Source of the DNA: a virus | Strand: one strand, 5' to 3' | DNA length: 30,147 nt | Virus record (IMG/VR): IMGVR_UViG_3300032086_000348 | Coordinates: 1-30,147 of that record | In this document: one piece after another, positions 1 through 5,896 of the stretch | Layout of the letters: every line of letters begins with the position of its first letter | How positions within the stretch are numbered: position 1 is the first letter of the stretch | Program-made: the position numbers and the translations under genes | The notes under the pieces: model-generated | Seen by the model: the letters and a program-made list of their open reading frames with translations, nothing else | Databases searched by the model: none | Told to the model about the DNA's origin: nothing

Positions 1-837
1 ATTGACGATATTTATGGACAGCTTTCAGAGCTATCCGAAGGTCGTGAATTTAATTTAAGTGATGAAGATCTGGACTTCACGCTGGCTCGTATCAAGGACT
101 CGCTTCTAGCTTGGGCTAGGCCATCAGAAAGAAACTCAGAGTTTTCTCTGCGTATGTCTAATGTTGGTCGCCCTGCTCGACAGCTTTGGTACGAACAGAA
201 CCGTGAGTCTGAGCCGTCAGTACCTTCACCATCCCTACAAATAAAATTTCTTTATGGTCATCTCCTAGAAGAGATCGTCCTCATGCTTGTCAGAGCTTCA
301 GGTCATGAGGTCACTGACGAACAGAAAGAGGTTACGGTTAAGGGTGTGAAGGGACACATTGATTGTAAGATTGATGGGGAAGTGGTTGATATCAAGACCG
401 CATCTAAGTTCTCGTTCAATAAGTTCCGCGAGGGACGGCTACGAGAAGATGATCCTTTCGGATATATGTCACAGCTTGCAGGCTACGAGGAGGCTGAGAA
501 GTCTTCTGAGGGCGGCTTTCTTGTAATCAATAAAGAGAGTGGCGAGTTGTGTTTATATCGCCCAGAGGAGCTTGACAAGCCTAGTATTAACACTCAGATA
601 CAGGATGTGAAGAAGGCGCTGAAGCTGGCTACCCCACCTCCACGCTGTTATGAATCTGTACCAGAGGGGAAGAAAGGCAACATGAGACTGCACCGTAATT
701 GTACGTATTGTCCGTACAAGTTTGAGTGCTACAAAGACGCAAACAACGGTCAGGGTATTCGGACATTCCAATATGCGAATGGGCCAACGTATCTTACTCA
801 TGTTGAAGTTGCACCAAGAGTCGAGGAGATTGTGTGA
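1..837 (+). CDS. PD-(D/E)XK exonuclease, Cas4/RecB-like (5' end outside window)
   Basis: The frame is open from base 1, and the conserved 'SNVGRPARQLWYE' block lies about 50 residues in, so the true start is upstream and the ATG at 154 is internal. Numbered from that ATG, the nuclease core is visible as GHID (D70) followed by E76-V-V-D79-I-K81, the acidic and lysine residues of the PD-(D/E)XK fold. The C-terminus carries C165, C183, C186 and C192, arranged like the cysteine cluster that holds an iron-sulfur cluster in Cas4/AddB-type nucleases. The family degrades DNA ends in recombination and replication. In T7-like phages an exonuclease and endonuclease I break down host DNA and process concatemers, and the endonuclease I gene 400 nt downstream supports that role here. 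It could also be a recombination nuclease paired with an unseen annealing protein. The class is confident; the exact role is inferred. Confidence 0.85.
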   Translation: MDDIYGQLSELSEGREFNLSDEDLDFTLARIKDSLLAWARPSERNSEFSLRMSNVGRPARQLWYEQNRESEPSVPSPSLQIKFLYGHLLEEIVLMLVRASGHEVTDEQKEVTVKGVKGHIDCKIDGEVVDIKTASKFSFNKFREGRLREDDPFGYMSQLAGYEEAEKSSEGGFLVINKESGELCLYRPEELDKPSINTQIQDVKKALKLATPPPRCYESVPEGKKGNMRLHRNCTYCPYKFECYKDANNGQGIRTFQYANGPTYLTHVEVAPRVEEIV

Positions 838-1103
838 ACCGGAAGATAATGAAAAAGATTAACAGACAGGTTAAGGTTATTTCTGTCGAGTGGTTGCACA
901 GCATCATGCCTGAAGGAGAAGCAGATAAAATAAATCTGAAAAACTTTAGGCAGTATCTAAACCAAACATCTCACTACTTCAAAGATAAGCAGTTCTTTAA
1001 CTCTGCTTTTACAGAAAGGTGGACAAGGAATAAGCTGAAAGATTTTTATAACAAAAATCCATATAGGCCTATTGACAGCTATACTATCGCTGACTTACAA
1101 TGA
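834..1103 (+). CDS. hypothetical protein, 89 aa
   Basis: The frame begins with GTG overlapping the exonuclease stop (GTGA). It has a good ribosome-binding site, GAGGAG at 823-828, five bases upstream. An in-frame ATG at 849 is an alternative without an obvious binding site. The product is basic, with several aromatic residues in its second half (SHYF, ERWTRN, FYNKNPY). I see no catalytic motif, membrane segment or cysteine cluster, and I do not recognise the family. Its position between two nucleases in a tightly overlapping operon suggests a role in DNA metabolism or takeover, but this is only context. Confidence 0.65.
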   Translation: MNRKIMKKINRQVKVISVEWLHSIMPEGEADKINLKNFRQYLNQTSHYFKDKQFFNSAFTERWTRNKLKDFYNKNPYRPIDSYTIADLQ

Positions 1104-1240
1104 AACCTTTAAGCTTAGAGGCGCTAATATTTTATTGCGCCAAGCAACTAGCAGAAGAAGAGACTATAGACGATGACTTGTTGTTTGAGTTATATGTTAT
1201 ACTGAAAATTCACTTTGAAGGAATACCTACAGTACATTGA
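1100..1240 (+). CDS. hypothetical small acidic protein, 46 aa
   Basis: An ATG at 1100 overlaps the previous stop as ATGA, and the frame runs 46 codons to a TGA at 1238-1240. That TGA overlaps the TTG start of endonuclease I as TTGA, so this ORF exactly bridges the two flanking genes with the same kind of overlap found elsewhere in the operon. This is the main argument that it is real. The product begins MKPLSLEALIFYCAKQL, then has an acidic stretch (AEEETIDDDLLFEL) and a hydrophobic, helix-prone end. No family is recognised. It may be a small regulator or partner protein; nothing more can be said. Confidence 0.5.
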   Translation: MKPLSLEALIFYCAKQLAEEETIDDDLLFELYVILKIHFEGIPTVH

Positions 1241-1716
1241 AACCTAGAATAAAAAAGGGGTACAGGAAGGCCCGTGTCAAAAGGCCTACCGACAAAGCGC
1301 CTGTAAGGGGGTACGATTCTAATTGGGAGTATGAGCTTCATTCAGGCATACTCAACGATTGGAGTTTGCACTCTGAAAAGACTGCATATGTTGTTGAACA
1401 TACCTACCATCCAGACTTCATTCGCGAGATAGACGGAAAGAAAATCTATCTAGAGGCGAAGGGCCGCTTCTGGGATCACAACGAATACAACAAATATGTT
1501 TGGATAGCTAAAGCTCTTCCAAAAGACATTGAGTTGGTGTTCTTGTTTGCTGATCCTAATGCCCCCATGCCCCAAGCAAAGCGTAGGAAGGATGGCACAA
1601 AGCGCAATCACGCTGAGTGGGCCTCTTCAAAAGGGTTCCGTTGGTTTTCTGAAGATAGTATTCCAGCCTCTTGGATAGACGCTTCAAAGAGGGAGAGCCT
1701 AAGCGATGATGAATGA
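1237..1716 (+). CDS. T7-type endonuclease I (Holliday junction resolvase)
   Basis: The 159-residue product matches phage T7 endonuclease I (149 aa) in size and motif order. The four active-site residues of the T7 enzyme (Glu20, Asp55, Glu65, Lys67) correspond to E31 in SNWEYEL, D60 in YHPDF, and E73 and K75 in YLEAKG. The C-terminal IPASW also resembles T7's IPAEW. The family is a dimeric, metal-dependent nuclease that resolves branched DNA and, in T7, helps degrade the host chromosome and trim replication intermediates. The chosen start is a TTG overlapping the preceding stop (TTGA). A GAAGGA at 1217-1222 is somewhat far upstream, so translational coupling is likely. It works in the cytoplasm alongside the upstream exonuclease. 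Confidence 0.93.
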   Translation: MKPRIKKGYRKARVKRPTDKAPVRGYDSNWEYELHSGILNDWSLHSEKTAYVVEHTYHPDFIREIDGKKIYLEAKGRFWDHNEYNKYVWIAKALPKDIELVFLFADPNAPMPQAKRRKDGTKRNHAEWASSKGFRWFSEDSIPASWIDASKRESLSDDE

Positions 1717-1864
1717 CCGCAAACGTGAACGGTTGGAAAAGTTTAGCCGACACAAAAGAAAAAAGTACGAAGACCGTGACGATGAAAAGTACAAGCCAAT
1801 CAAGAAGCGAAACAAATATAAGCTAAACATAAATGACTTAAATGATATTGAAGAGTTGGAATGA
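1706..1864 (+). CDS. small, highly charged hypothetical protein, 52 aa
   Basis: The frame starts with tandem ATG codons at 1706 and 1709, inside the end of the endonuclease I gene, and is preceded by a purine-rich binding site (GAGGGAGAG, 1689-1697). It ends at a TGA that overlaps the next ATG (ATGA at 1861). The first two thirds are dominated by Lys and Arg (HKRKKYEDRDDEKYKP, then KKRNKYK), and the last dozen residues turn acidic (NDLNDIEELE). This layout could suit nucleic-acid binding with an acidic tail, but no family is recognised. Precise overlap with both neighbours and a good binding site support it as a gene. Confidence 0.6.
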   Translation: MMNDRKRERLEKFSRHKRKKYEDRDDEKYKPIKKRNKYKLNINDLNDIEELE

Positions 1865-2040
1865 AGTCACCCTGCACAAAGGTTTGTAAAATAGAAAACG
1901 GAGTGTGCATTGGATGTGGAAGAAATCTAAACGAAATCAGTAACTGGTCTAAATACACAACCGAAGAAAGGAGTAAGATCATTGGACGCCTATCAACAAT
2001 ACATTCACAAAAGCCGATACGCTCGCTACCTTCCAAGTGA
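1861..2040 (+). CDS. DUF1289-type four-cysteine protein, 59 aa
   Basis: The ATG overlaps the stop of the 52-residue gene (ATGA). The product begins MKSPCTKVCKI, then VCIGCGRNLNEISNW and KYTTEER. The order C5, C9, C16, C19, followed by GRxLxEIxxW and an ER-rich helix, is the signature of the bacterial DUF1289 family, whose members are short and whose function is not established. The cysteine spacing suggests zinc or another metal. The frame continues 59 nt into the ribonucleotide reductase gene before stopping, and that out-of-frame tail does not look conserved. The reductase's ribosome-binding site (AAGGAG, 1968-1973) is encoded within this gene's EERSK segment. Family assignment is confident; function is unknown. 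Confidence 0.8.
   Translation: MKSPCTKVCKIENGVCIGCGRNLNEISNWSKYTTEERSKIIGRLSTIHSQKPIRSLPSK
1968..1973 (+). promoter_or_regulatory. Shine-Dalgarno AAGGAG for the ribonucleotide reductase TTG start
   Basis: AAGGAG lies eight bases before the TTG at 1982 and within the DUF1289-type gene. It is the reason for accepting the rare start codon and the 59-nt gene overlap. Confidence 0.75.
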
Positions 2041-3841
2041 AGAGCGCAGAGAAACATGGAAAGAAACAGTAACCCGCTACATCAAATACTGGGGAGATAA
2101 ACTTAATGATGATGAGCGTGTAGAATTATTTAAAGCTATACATGATCTAGAAGTCATGCCATCTATGAGGGCTTTGATGACCGCTGGTGAGGCGCTAGAT
2201 CGTGATAACATGGCAGGATTTAATTGTAGCTACATTGCCATTGATAGCCCCCGTTGCTTTGATGAGATGATGTACGTACTTATGTGCGGGACAGGCGTTG
2301 GGTATAGCGTCGAAGATCAATATGTTTCAAAACTTCCAGAGATTGCAGAGGACTTTCATGCCACAGATACAGTCATACACGTACCGGATTCAAAAATTGG
2401 ATGGGCGAAATCGTATCGGGAGTTGGTATCGTTGTTATATAGTGGTCAAATACCAGAATGGGATACATCTAGAGTTCGACCTGCGGGTGCCTCGCTCAAG
2501 ACTTTTGGAGGTAGAGCAAGCGGCCCAGAACCGCTTATCGACCTCTTCAAATTTACAGTTAGATTATTTAAGAGCGCGGCTGGACGAAGACTTACGTCCC
2601 TTGAATGCCACGATCTTTGCTGTAAAATCGCTCAAATCGTCGTTGTCGGAGGAGTCAGACGATCAGCCTTAATTAGTTTGTCAGATCTTTCTGACGATGC
2701 ACTACGCCAAGCAAAGCACGGAGCTTGGTATAACACTGAGTCACAACGAGGACTCGCAAACAACAGTGCCTGCTATAACAGCAAGCCATCTTTTGAACAA
2801 TTTCTAGACGAGTGGAGGAGTCTTTATGAATCAAAAAGCGGAGAACGCGGAATCTTCAGTAGAGCCGCAAGCCAAAAACAAGCTGAAAGAAACGGTAGGC
2901 GCGATAGCGACAGAGATTTCGGAACAAATCCATGCAGTGAGATCATCCTTAGAAAGTCACAAGTATGCAACCTTTCAGAAGTTGTCGTCAGACCGGAAGA
3001 TACGGCTGAATCTCTCAGGAGAAAAGTACGAATTGCGACTATCTTGGGAACTCTCCAAGCCACCCTCACGGACTTCAGATACCTAAGAGGAATCTGGAAA
3101 GCTAACACCGAAGAAGAGTCTTTGTTGGGTGTGAGCCTTACGGGTATTCTTGATAACCCTCTGATGACTCTTGAGAACGATGACCTTGATTTACTCCTTG
3201 AAGGCCTGCGTGATGTTGCTATTGAAACCAACAAAGAGTGGGCAGAGAAACTAGGTATCCCTCAGAGCGCGGCTATCACTTGCGTTAAACCTAGCGGTAC
3301 GGTTTCCCAAATGGTAGATTCTGCGTCAGGCATCCACGGACGCTATGCCCCTTTCTATATTCGACGGGTTAGGGCAGATATGCGTGATCCATTATGTGCT
3401 GTCTTAGAAGACGCTGGAGTGCCTTGTGAGATGGATAACTTCTCACCCACTACCAAGGTATTCTCCTTCCCTAAGAAGGCTCCAGAGGCCGCTGTGTTTG
3501 CTTCTGAGCAGTCTGGTATGGAACAGCTAGAGTTATGGGCCAAGTACCAAGAGCATTGGTGTGAGCATAAGCCCAGCATCACTGTCTACTACCGCGACTC
3601 AGAGTTTCTTGAGATTGGTAATTGGGTGTACAATAACTTTGATACCATCTCAGGCATATCTTTTCTACCTTATGATGAACACAGCTATGCCCAAGCACCA
3701 TATGAACAGATCACAGAGGATGAATACGCTGAAATGGTCAAGGACTTTCCAACAGAATTTGATTGGAATCTCAACGAAGCGGATGACTTCACTGAAGGAG
3801 CGCAAACACTAGCTTGTGTTGGCGGTGCTTGCGAACTCTGA
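1982..3841 (+). CDS. nrdJ: adenosylcobalamin-dependent (class II) ribonucleotide reductase, monomeric type
   Basis: The 619-residue product carries the residues that define the monomeric B12-dependent reductase known from Lactobacillus leichmannii (739 aa). N316-P-C318-S-E320 holds the thiyl-radical cysteine and its partners. C82 (FNCSY) and C329 (VCNLSEV) form the substrate-reducing pair. The C-terminus ends C612-VGGA-C617-EL, the CX4C shuttle pair. Spacings 318 to 329 and 612 to 617 equal those of the Lactobacillus enzyme. It converts ribonucleoside triphosphates to deoxy forms for phage DNA synthesis and needs host adenosylcobalamin. The start is TTG at 1982, with AAGGAG eight bases upstream, inside the preceding gene. 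It is about 120 residues shorter than the Lactobacillus enzyme, and part of the difference lies between C82 and C318. No broken motif is seen. Confidence 0.93.
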   Translation: MDAYQQYIHKSRYARYLPSEERRETWKETVTRYIKYWGDKLNDDERVELFKAIHDLEVMPSMRALMTAGEALDRDNMAGFNCSYIAIDSPRCFDEMMYVLMCGTGVGYSVEDQYVSKLPEIAEDFHATDTVIHVPDSKIGWAKSYRELVSLLYSGQIPEWDTSRVRPAGASLKTFGGRASGPEPLIDLFKFTVRLFKSAAGRRLTSLECHDLCCKIAQIVVVGGVRRSALISLSDLSDDALRQAKHGAWYNTESQRGLANNSACYNSKPSFEQFLDEWRSLYESKSGERGIFSRAASQKQAERNGRRDSDRDFGTNPCSEIILRKSQVCNLSEVVVRPEDTAESLRRKVRIATILGTLQATLTDFRYLRGIWKANTEEESLLGVSLTGILDNPLMTLENDDLDLLLEGLRDVAIETNKEWAEKLGIPQSAAITCVKPSGTVSQMVDSASGIHGRYAPFYIRRVRADMRDPLCAVLEDAGVPCEMDNFSPTTKVFSFPKKAPEAAVFASEQSGMEQLELWAKYQEHWCEHKPSITVYYRDSEFLEIGNWVYNNFDTISGISFLPYDEHSYAQAPYEQITEDEYAEMVKDFPTEFDWNLNEADDFTEGAQTLACVGGACEL

Positions 3842-4068
3842 TGGTTCCAAGGGACGCAACAATAATAGGGTTTCGGGTGTTGATAGACTCAGACGGCTTG
3901 TTAGTTACTGAGCAGACTGAACTGCCAGATGAACATATAGCCAAGGTCTTTCGGGAGGAAGAATCTCAAGTATTAATTCGTGCGGCTATCAGAGCCTTTA
4001 AAGAAATTACTGGAGATGTACATTCTAAACTGGAGACAGAGATAGACGCTATCAACAGGGTTTGCTAA
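3841..4068 (+). CDS. hypothetical protein, 75 aa
   Basis: The ATG at 3841 shares its A with the reductase stop (TGATG), so it is probably translated by coupling. A longer frame from 3814 would start inside the conserved reductase tail and is less likely. The product has a predicted strand-rich first half (ATIIGFRVLIDSDGLLVTEQ) and a helical second half ending ETEIDAINRVC. No motif or family is recognised. It is the last gene of the plus-strand operon, and its 3' end overlaps the last codons of the opposing minus-strand gene by 17 nt. Confidence 0.6.
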   Translation: MVPRDATIIGFRVLIDSDGLLVTEQTELPDEHIAKVFREEESQVLIRAAIRAFKEITGDVHSKLETEIDAINRVC

Positions 4069-4354
4069 CATCCATTGCGGATGAGATAAGCCCACCTGTA
4101 TCAGCCCTGTGGCGAGCAGTTTCCTTTGCAATCTTTTTAGGTTGCTTTGAAAATTGCTTGCCTTTTTTTGTGTCTTCTCTTTTCTTTGCAGACGTTGCGG
4201 CATACTCTGCGGAGGACAAAGATTCTCTAGCACTCTTAGGAAGATAGCGTTCACCCGTAGCCTTTGGGCCTTGTGTAGAAGGCTTACCAGACTTGGTTCC
4301 CCAATCTTCTTTTGTCCAATCCTTTAGGGATTGCTGAGACTTTTTAAGTGCCAT
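4052..4354 (-). CDS. lysine-rich small protein, DUF5872-like
   Basis: The 100-residue product starts MALKKSQQSLKDWTKEDW and continues through GTKSGKPSTQGPKATGERYL, then SSAEYAATSAKKRED and GKQFSKQPKKIAKETARHR. This pattern belongs to a short basic family common in marine phages and other environmental sequences, which I recall as DUF5872. Its function is not known to me. A strong binding site (AGAGGAA) lies just upstream of the ATG. The C-terminus, ADTGGLISSAMDVSKPC, carries a degenerate version of the 'GG-[IV]-S' tag found in the neighbouring small proteins. It is the last gene of the minus-strand operon and overlaps the plus-strand operon tail to tail. A nucleic-acid-binding role is plausible from composition only. 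Confidence 0.8.
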   Translation of the reverse strand: MALKKSQQSLKDWTKEDWGTKSGKPSTQGPKATGERYLPKSARESLSSAEYAATSAKKREDTKKGKQFSKQPKKIAKETARHRADTGGLISSAMDVSKPC

Positions 4355-4392
4355 ACAAATTCCTCTTATATAATTTTATGTAGAACTTGGCT

Positions 4393-4602
4393 TTATGTGT
4401 AGCCGCCTCCCGCGTCTTTGTACTGCTTGGCAAGAAATTGGGCTTTACGTGCAGACCACTGCCCCGGCTTACCGCCTTTGCTACCCGCTTTAATTTTGTT
4501 AAACAGACGCTTACGCATCTCTGGCTTAGTGTAGTTTCCTGCCTCATTAACTTTACTTCCTTCATTATACATTTGTCGCTCTAGATCAAAGATACTTTTC
4601 AT
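4393..4602 (-). CDS. small basic phage protein with GNYTKP...GGKPGQWSARKAQ motif
   Basis: From the ATG at 4602 the product is 69 residues. It contains AGNYTKPEMRKRLF, then SKGGKPGQWSARKAQFLAKQ and a GGGYT end, a short conserved block I recognise as recurring in marine phage genomes, without known function. The ATG has GGAG (4608-4611) five bases upstream, whereas a GTG at 4608 would overlap that site, so the ATG is preferred. The N-terminal KSIFDLE resembles the KSVFDME tag that ends the three preceding genes, and EGSKVN looks like a worn copy of the GGKV part of the tag. An overlapping frame (4344-4565) is a shadow. Confidence 0.78.
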   Translation of the reverse strand: MKSIFDLERQMYNEGSKVNEAGNYTKPEMRKRLFNKIKAGSKGGKPGQWSARKAQFLAKQYKDAGGGYT

Positions 4603-4604
4603 AT

Positions 4605-4985
4605 TCACTCCATATCAAAGACAGACTTGTAAGAGACTTTACCGCCTCTACTATAAGCAACATTACGCTTCATCTTTCGGGCTTCTGATCTACGCTGTTG
4701 TTCACTGCCTACACCGTATGCAAAACCAGCCCCAAAGTCTGGACGGTTTTTATTATTCTTTTTACTCTTTTCTGCTCCTGACTCAAGCGCCCCCTCTACA
4801 GCATCTTTTATGGCTCCTTCAGTATTACGAACAGTTTCACCAACCTTCCCCGGCATATTAGCGCCGATGCTTTGCCCTGTTGTTATATGAGAAACAAAGT
4901 TACCAACAGTATACGGGTTAGGGGTTACAACAGCACTAATCCCTGCAATAGCTGTTTCTAAATCTAAAATGTTTTTGTTAGCCAT
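4605..4985 (-). CDS. tandem paralog 3 of small tagged protein family, 126 aa
   Basis: The product begins MANKNILDLETAI, has a small-residue segment around TPNPYTVGNFVSHITTGQSI, a charged middle (GAEKSKKNNKNRP), and ends YSRGGKVSYKSVFDME. It shares its layout with the two genes immediately upstream: a short amphipathic start with a K-[ND]-I core, a proline-bearing small-residue block with a TGK/TGQ, then a charged linker and the R/KGG-x-[VI]-SYKS-[VI]-x-DME tail. No enzyme motif, signal peptide or clear membrane segment is seen. The ATG overlaps the previous stop (TAATG), with GGAG eight bases upstream. Function is unknown. Position after the giant virion protein suggests a minor virion or late accessory role (inference). 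Confidence 0.75.
   Translation of the reverse strand: MANKNILDLETAIAGISAVVTPNPYTVGNFVSHITTGQSIGANMPGKVGETVRNTEGAIKDAVEGALESGAEKSKKNNKNRPDFGAGFAYGVGSEQQRRSEARKMKRNVAYSRGGKVSYKSVFDME
4608..4611 (-). promoter_or_regulatory. Shine-Dalgarno GGAG inside the upstream gene's Asp-Met-Glu codons
   Basis: The last codons of the preceding gene (GAT ATG GAG TGA) supply GGAG five bases before the ATG at 4602. This site decides in favour of that ATG over the GTG at 4608. Confidence 0.7.
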
Positions 4986-5296
4986 TATCCTTTCTCCATA
5001 TCAAAGACAGACTTGTAAGAGACTCTACCGCCTTTAGCCACGGTCTTACGCTGGCGCATTTCTTGCTTTGCCATAGCCTGCTCCATCTCATTCATGGCTC
5101 TTACAGTAGGTGTAATTGTAACTTCGGGTGGAGTATCTTTATCTCGTCCCATCTCGTGCTGTAGTATATCCATACCATGACCAGCCAAGCCTTTACCTGT
5201 AGCTACTTGCAAACCTAAATCGACAACTCCTAAAGGTGTAGGGTTTCGTGCTACTCCAATAGCCTTTCCAAGATTCATAATATTTTTAAGTGCCAT
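4985..5296 (-). CDS. tandem paralog 2 of small tagged protein family, 103 aa
   Basis: The product begins MALKNIMNLGKAIGVA, continues with NPTPLGVVDLGLQVATGKGL, then a charged, methionine-rich helix (AMNEMEQAMAKQEMRQRK), and ends VAKGGRVSYKSVFDMEKG. The block PTPxG followed by ATGK aligns by eye with PTPAG and FTGK of the gene upstream, and the ten-residue SYKSVFDME tail is identical to that of the gene downstream. These genes therefore look like duplicates that diverged in the middle. The start overlaps the previous stop (TAATG). No catalytic motif or transmembrane segment is clear, and no function can be assigned. Confidence 0.75.
   Translation of the reverse strand: MALKNIMNLGKAIGVARNPTPLGVVDLGLQVATGKGLAGHGMDILQHEMGRDKDTPPEVTITPTVRAMNEMEQAMAKQEMRQRKTVAKGGRVSYKSVFDMEKG
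4994..4997 (-). promoter_or_regulatory. Shine-Dalgarno GGAG inside the DME-K-G tail codons
   Basis: The tail codons GAT ATG GAG AAA GGA TAA of the preceding gene place GGAG exactly eight bases before the next ATG (4985). Confidence 0.7.
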
Positions 5297-5628
5297 TATC
5301 CGTTCTCCATGTCTGTAATAGACTTATAAGAAATTAAACCACCCTTAGCATTCCTTCCGCGCATAATCTTTTTTTGCTGTGGATCACGGAAGAAACCGCC
5401 TTCTGAAATAACATCGCCCTTTTTATTGGGGCCAACATTACCTGTGCCTGTAGCTGGCCCTTTAATAGTTCCTGCAAGATGCTCTGGAATTGTTTTACCC
5501 GTAAAAGCTTTTGAGGCTAGGTTGGCTCCCGTATAAGCTATCCCTGCTGGAGTAGGCTTTATAGCTGTAGTAACCACACCAGCAATGGGGTTATTAGCTA
5601 AATCTTTTATATCTTTAAAGGATGGCAT
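5296..5628 (-). CDS. tandem paralog 1 of small tagged protein family, 110 aa
   Basis: The product begins MPSFKDIKDLANNPIAGVV, continues with KPTPAGIAYTGANLASKAF and TGKTIPEHLAG, then a glycine-rich linker (GPATGTGNVGPNKKG), a basic patch (QQKKIMRGR), and the tail NAKGGLISYKSITDMENG. It is the first of three adjacent genes with the same architecture and tail. Internal small-residue segments could associate with membranes weakly but fall short of a clear transmembrane helix. A reasonable purine-rich sequence (GGGAG in the upstream gene's last codons) precedes the ATG. Function is unknown. Late-operon position suggests a virion-associated or host-takeover protein. Confidence 0.72.
   Translation of the reverse strand: MPSFKDIKDLANNPIAGVVTTAIKPTPAGIAYTGANLASKAFTGKTIPEHLAGTIKGPATGTGNVGPNKKGDVISEGGFFRDPQQKKIMRGRNAKGGLISYKSITDMENG
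5305..5308 (-). promoter_or_regulatory. Shine-Dalgarno GGAG inside the DME-N-G tail codons
   Basis: The codons GAC ATG GAG AAC GGA TAA place GGAG exactly eight bases before the ATG at 5296, the same geometry as at the next junction. Confidence 0.7.
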
Positions 5629-5629
5629 T

Positions 5630-5896
5630 CTAATCTCCCGGTGGAAAACCTAACATTTTTTCATTTGAAATTATCCAAGACTTTGGTATTGCAATTTCTG
5701 CATCGCCTTGAACAGCTACCCCATCTTCAACAAGAAAGTGTGGGCATATAATTATTGTATCTTTATCTTCGTAAACAATGATTCCGCATGAGACTGCCAA
5801 GGCTGAAGTAATCTTCTTTAGTTCTTCTATGTCCCTCCAACCTACGTTAGAACCTCCAGAGGCATCACGCCATACGATCTTATGTATCGTTACCAC
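5630..5896 (-). CDS. conserved hypothetical small phage protein, 88 aa
   Basis: The product reads MVTIHKIVWRDASGGSNVGW, followed by RDIEELK, SCGIIVYEDKDTIIICPHFL and QGDAEIAIPKSWI. The alternation of short strands suggests a small beta-rich fold. The segments WRDASGGSNVGWRD and QGDAEIAIPKSWI resemble a small conserved protein I have met in marine phage genomes, always without a function. The start is a GTG that overlaps the last codons and stop of the giant upstream gene by seven bases, so it is probably coupled. No membrane segment or catalytic motif is visible, although a conserved His and two Cys residues lie near ICPHF. Confidence 0.7.
   Translation of the reverse strand: MVTIHKIVWRDASGGSNVGWRDIEELKKITSALAVSCGIIVYEDKDTIIICPHFLVEDGVAVQGDAEIAIPKSWIISNEKMLGFPPGD

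Noticed and set aside
2298-3234. Open frames within the reductase gene on both strands (2298-2672, 2826-3086, 2824-3234 minus)
   Set aside because: The reductase frame contains all catalytic motifs across this interval, and the others lack start signals or motifs.
4090-4180. Possible intrinsic terminator near the convergence point (T-runs at about 4132 and 4160)
   Set aside because: The short GCAA/TTGC pairing is too weak, and the T-runs are explained by lysine codons of the minus-strand gene.
4344-4565. Minus-strand open frame of 73 residues
   Set aside because: It overlaps the well-supported GNYTKP...GQWSARKAQ gene in another frame and has no recognisable content.
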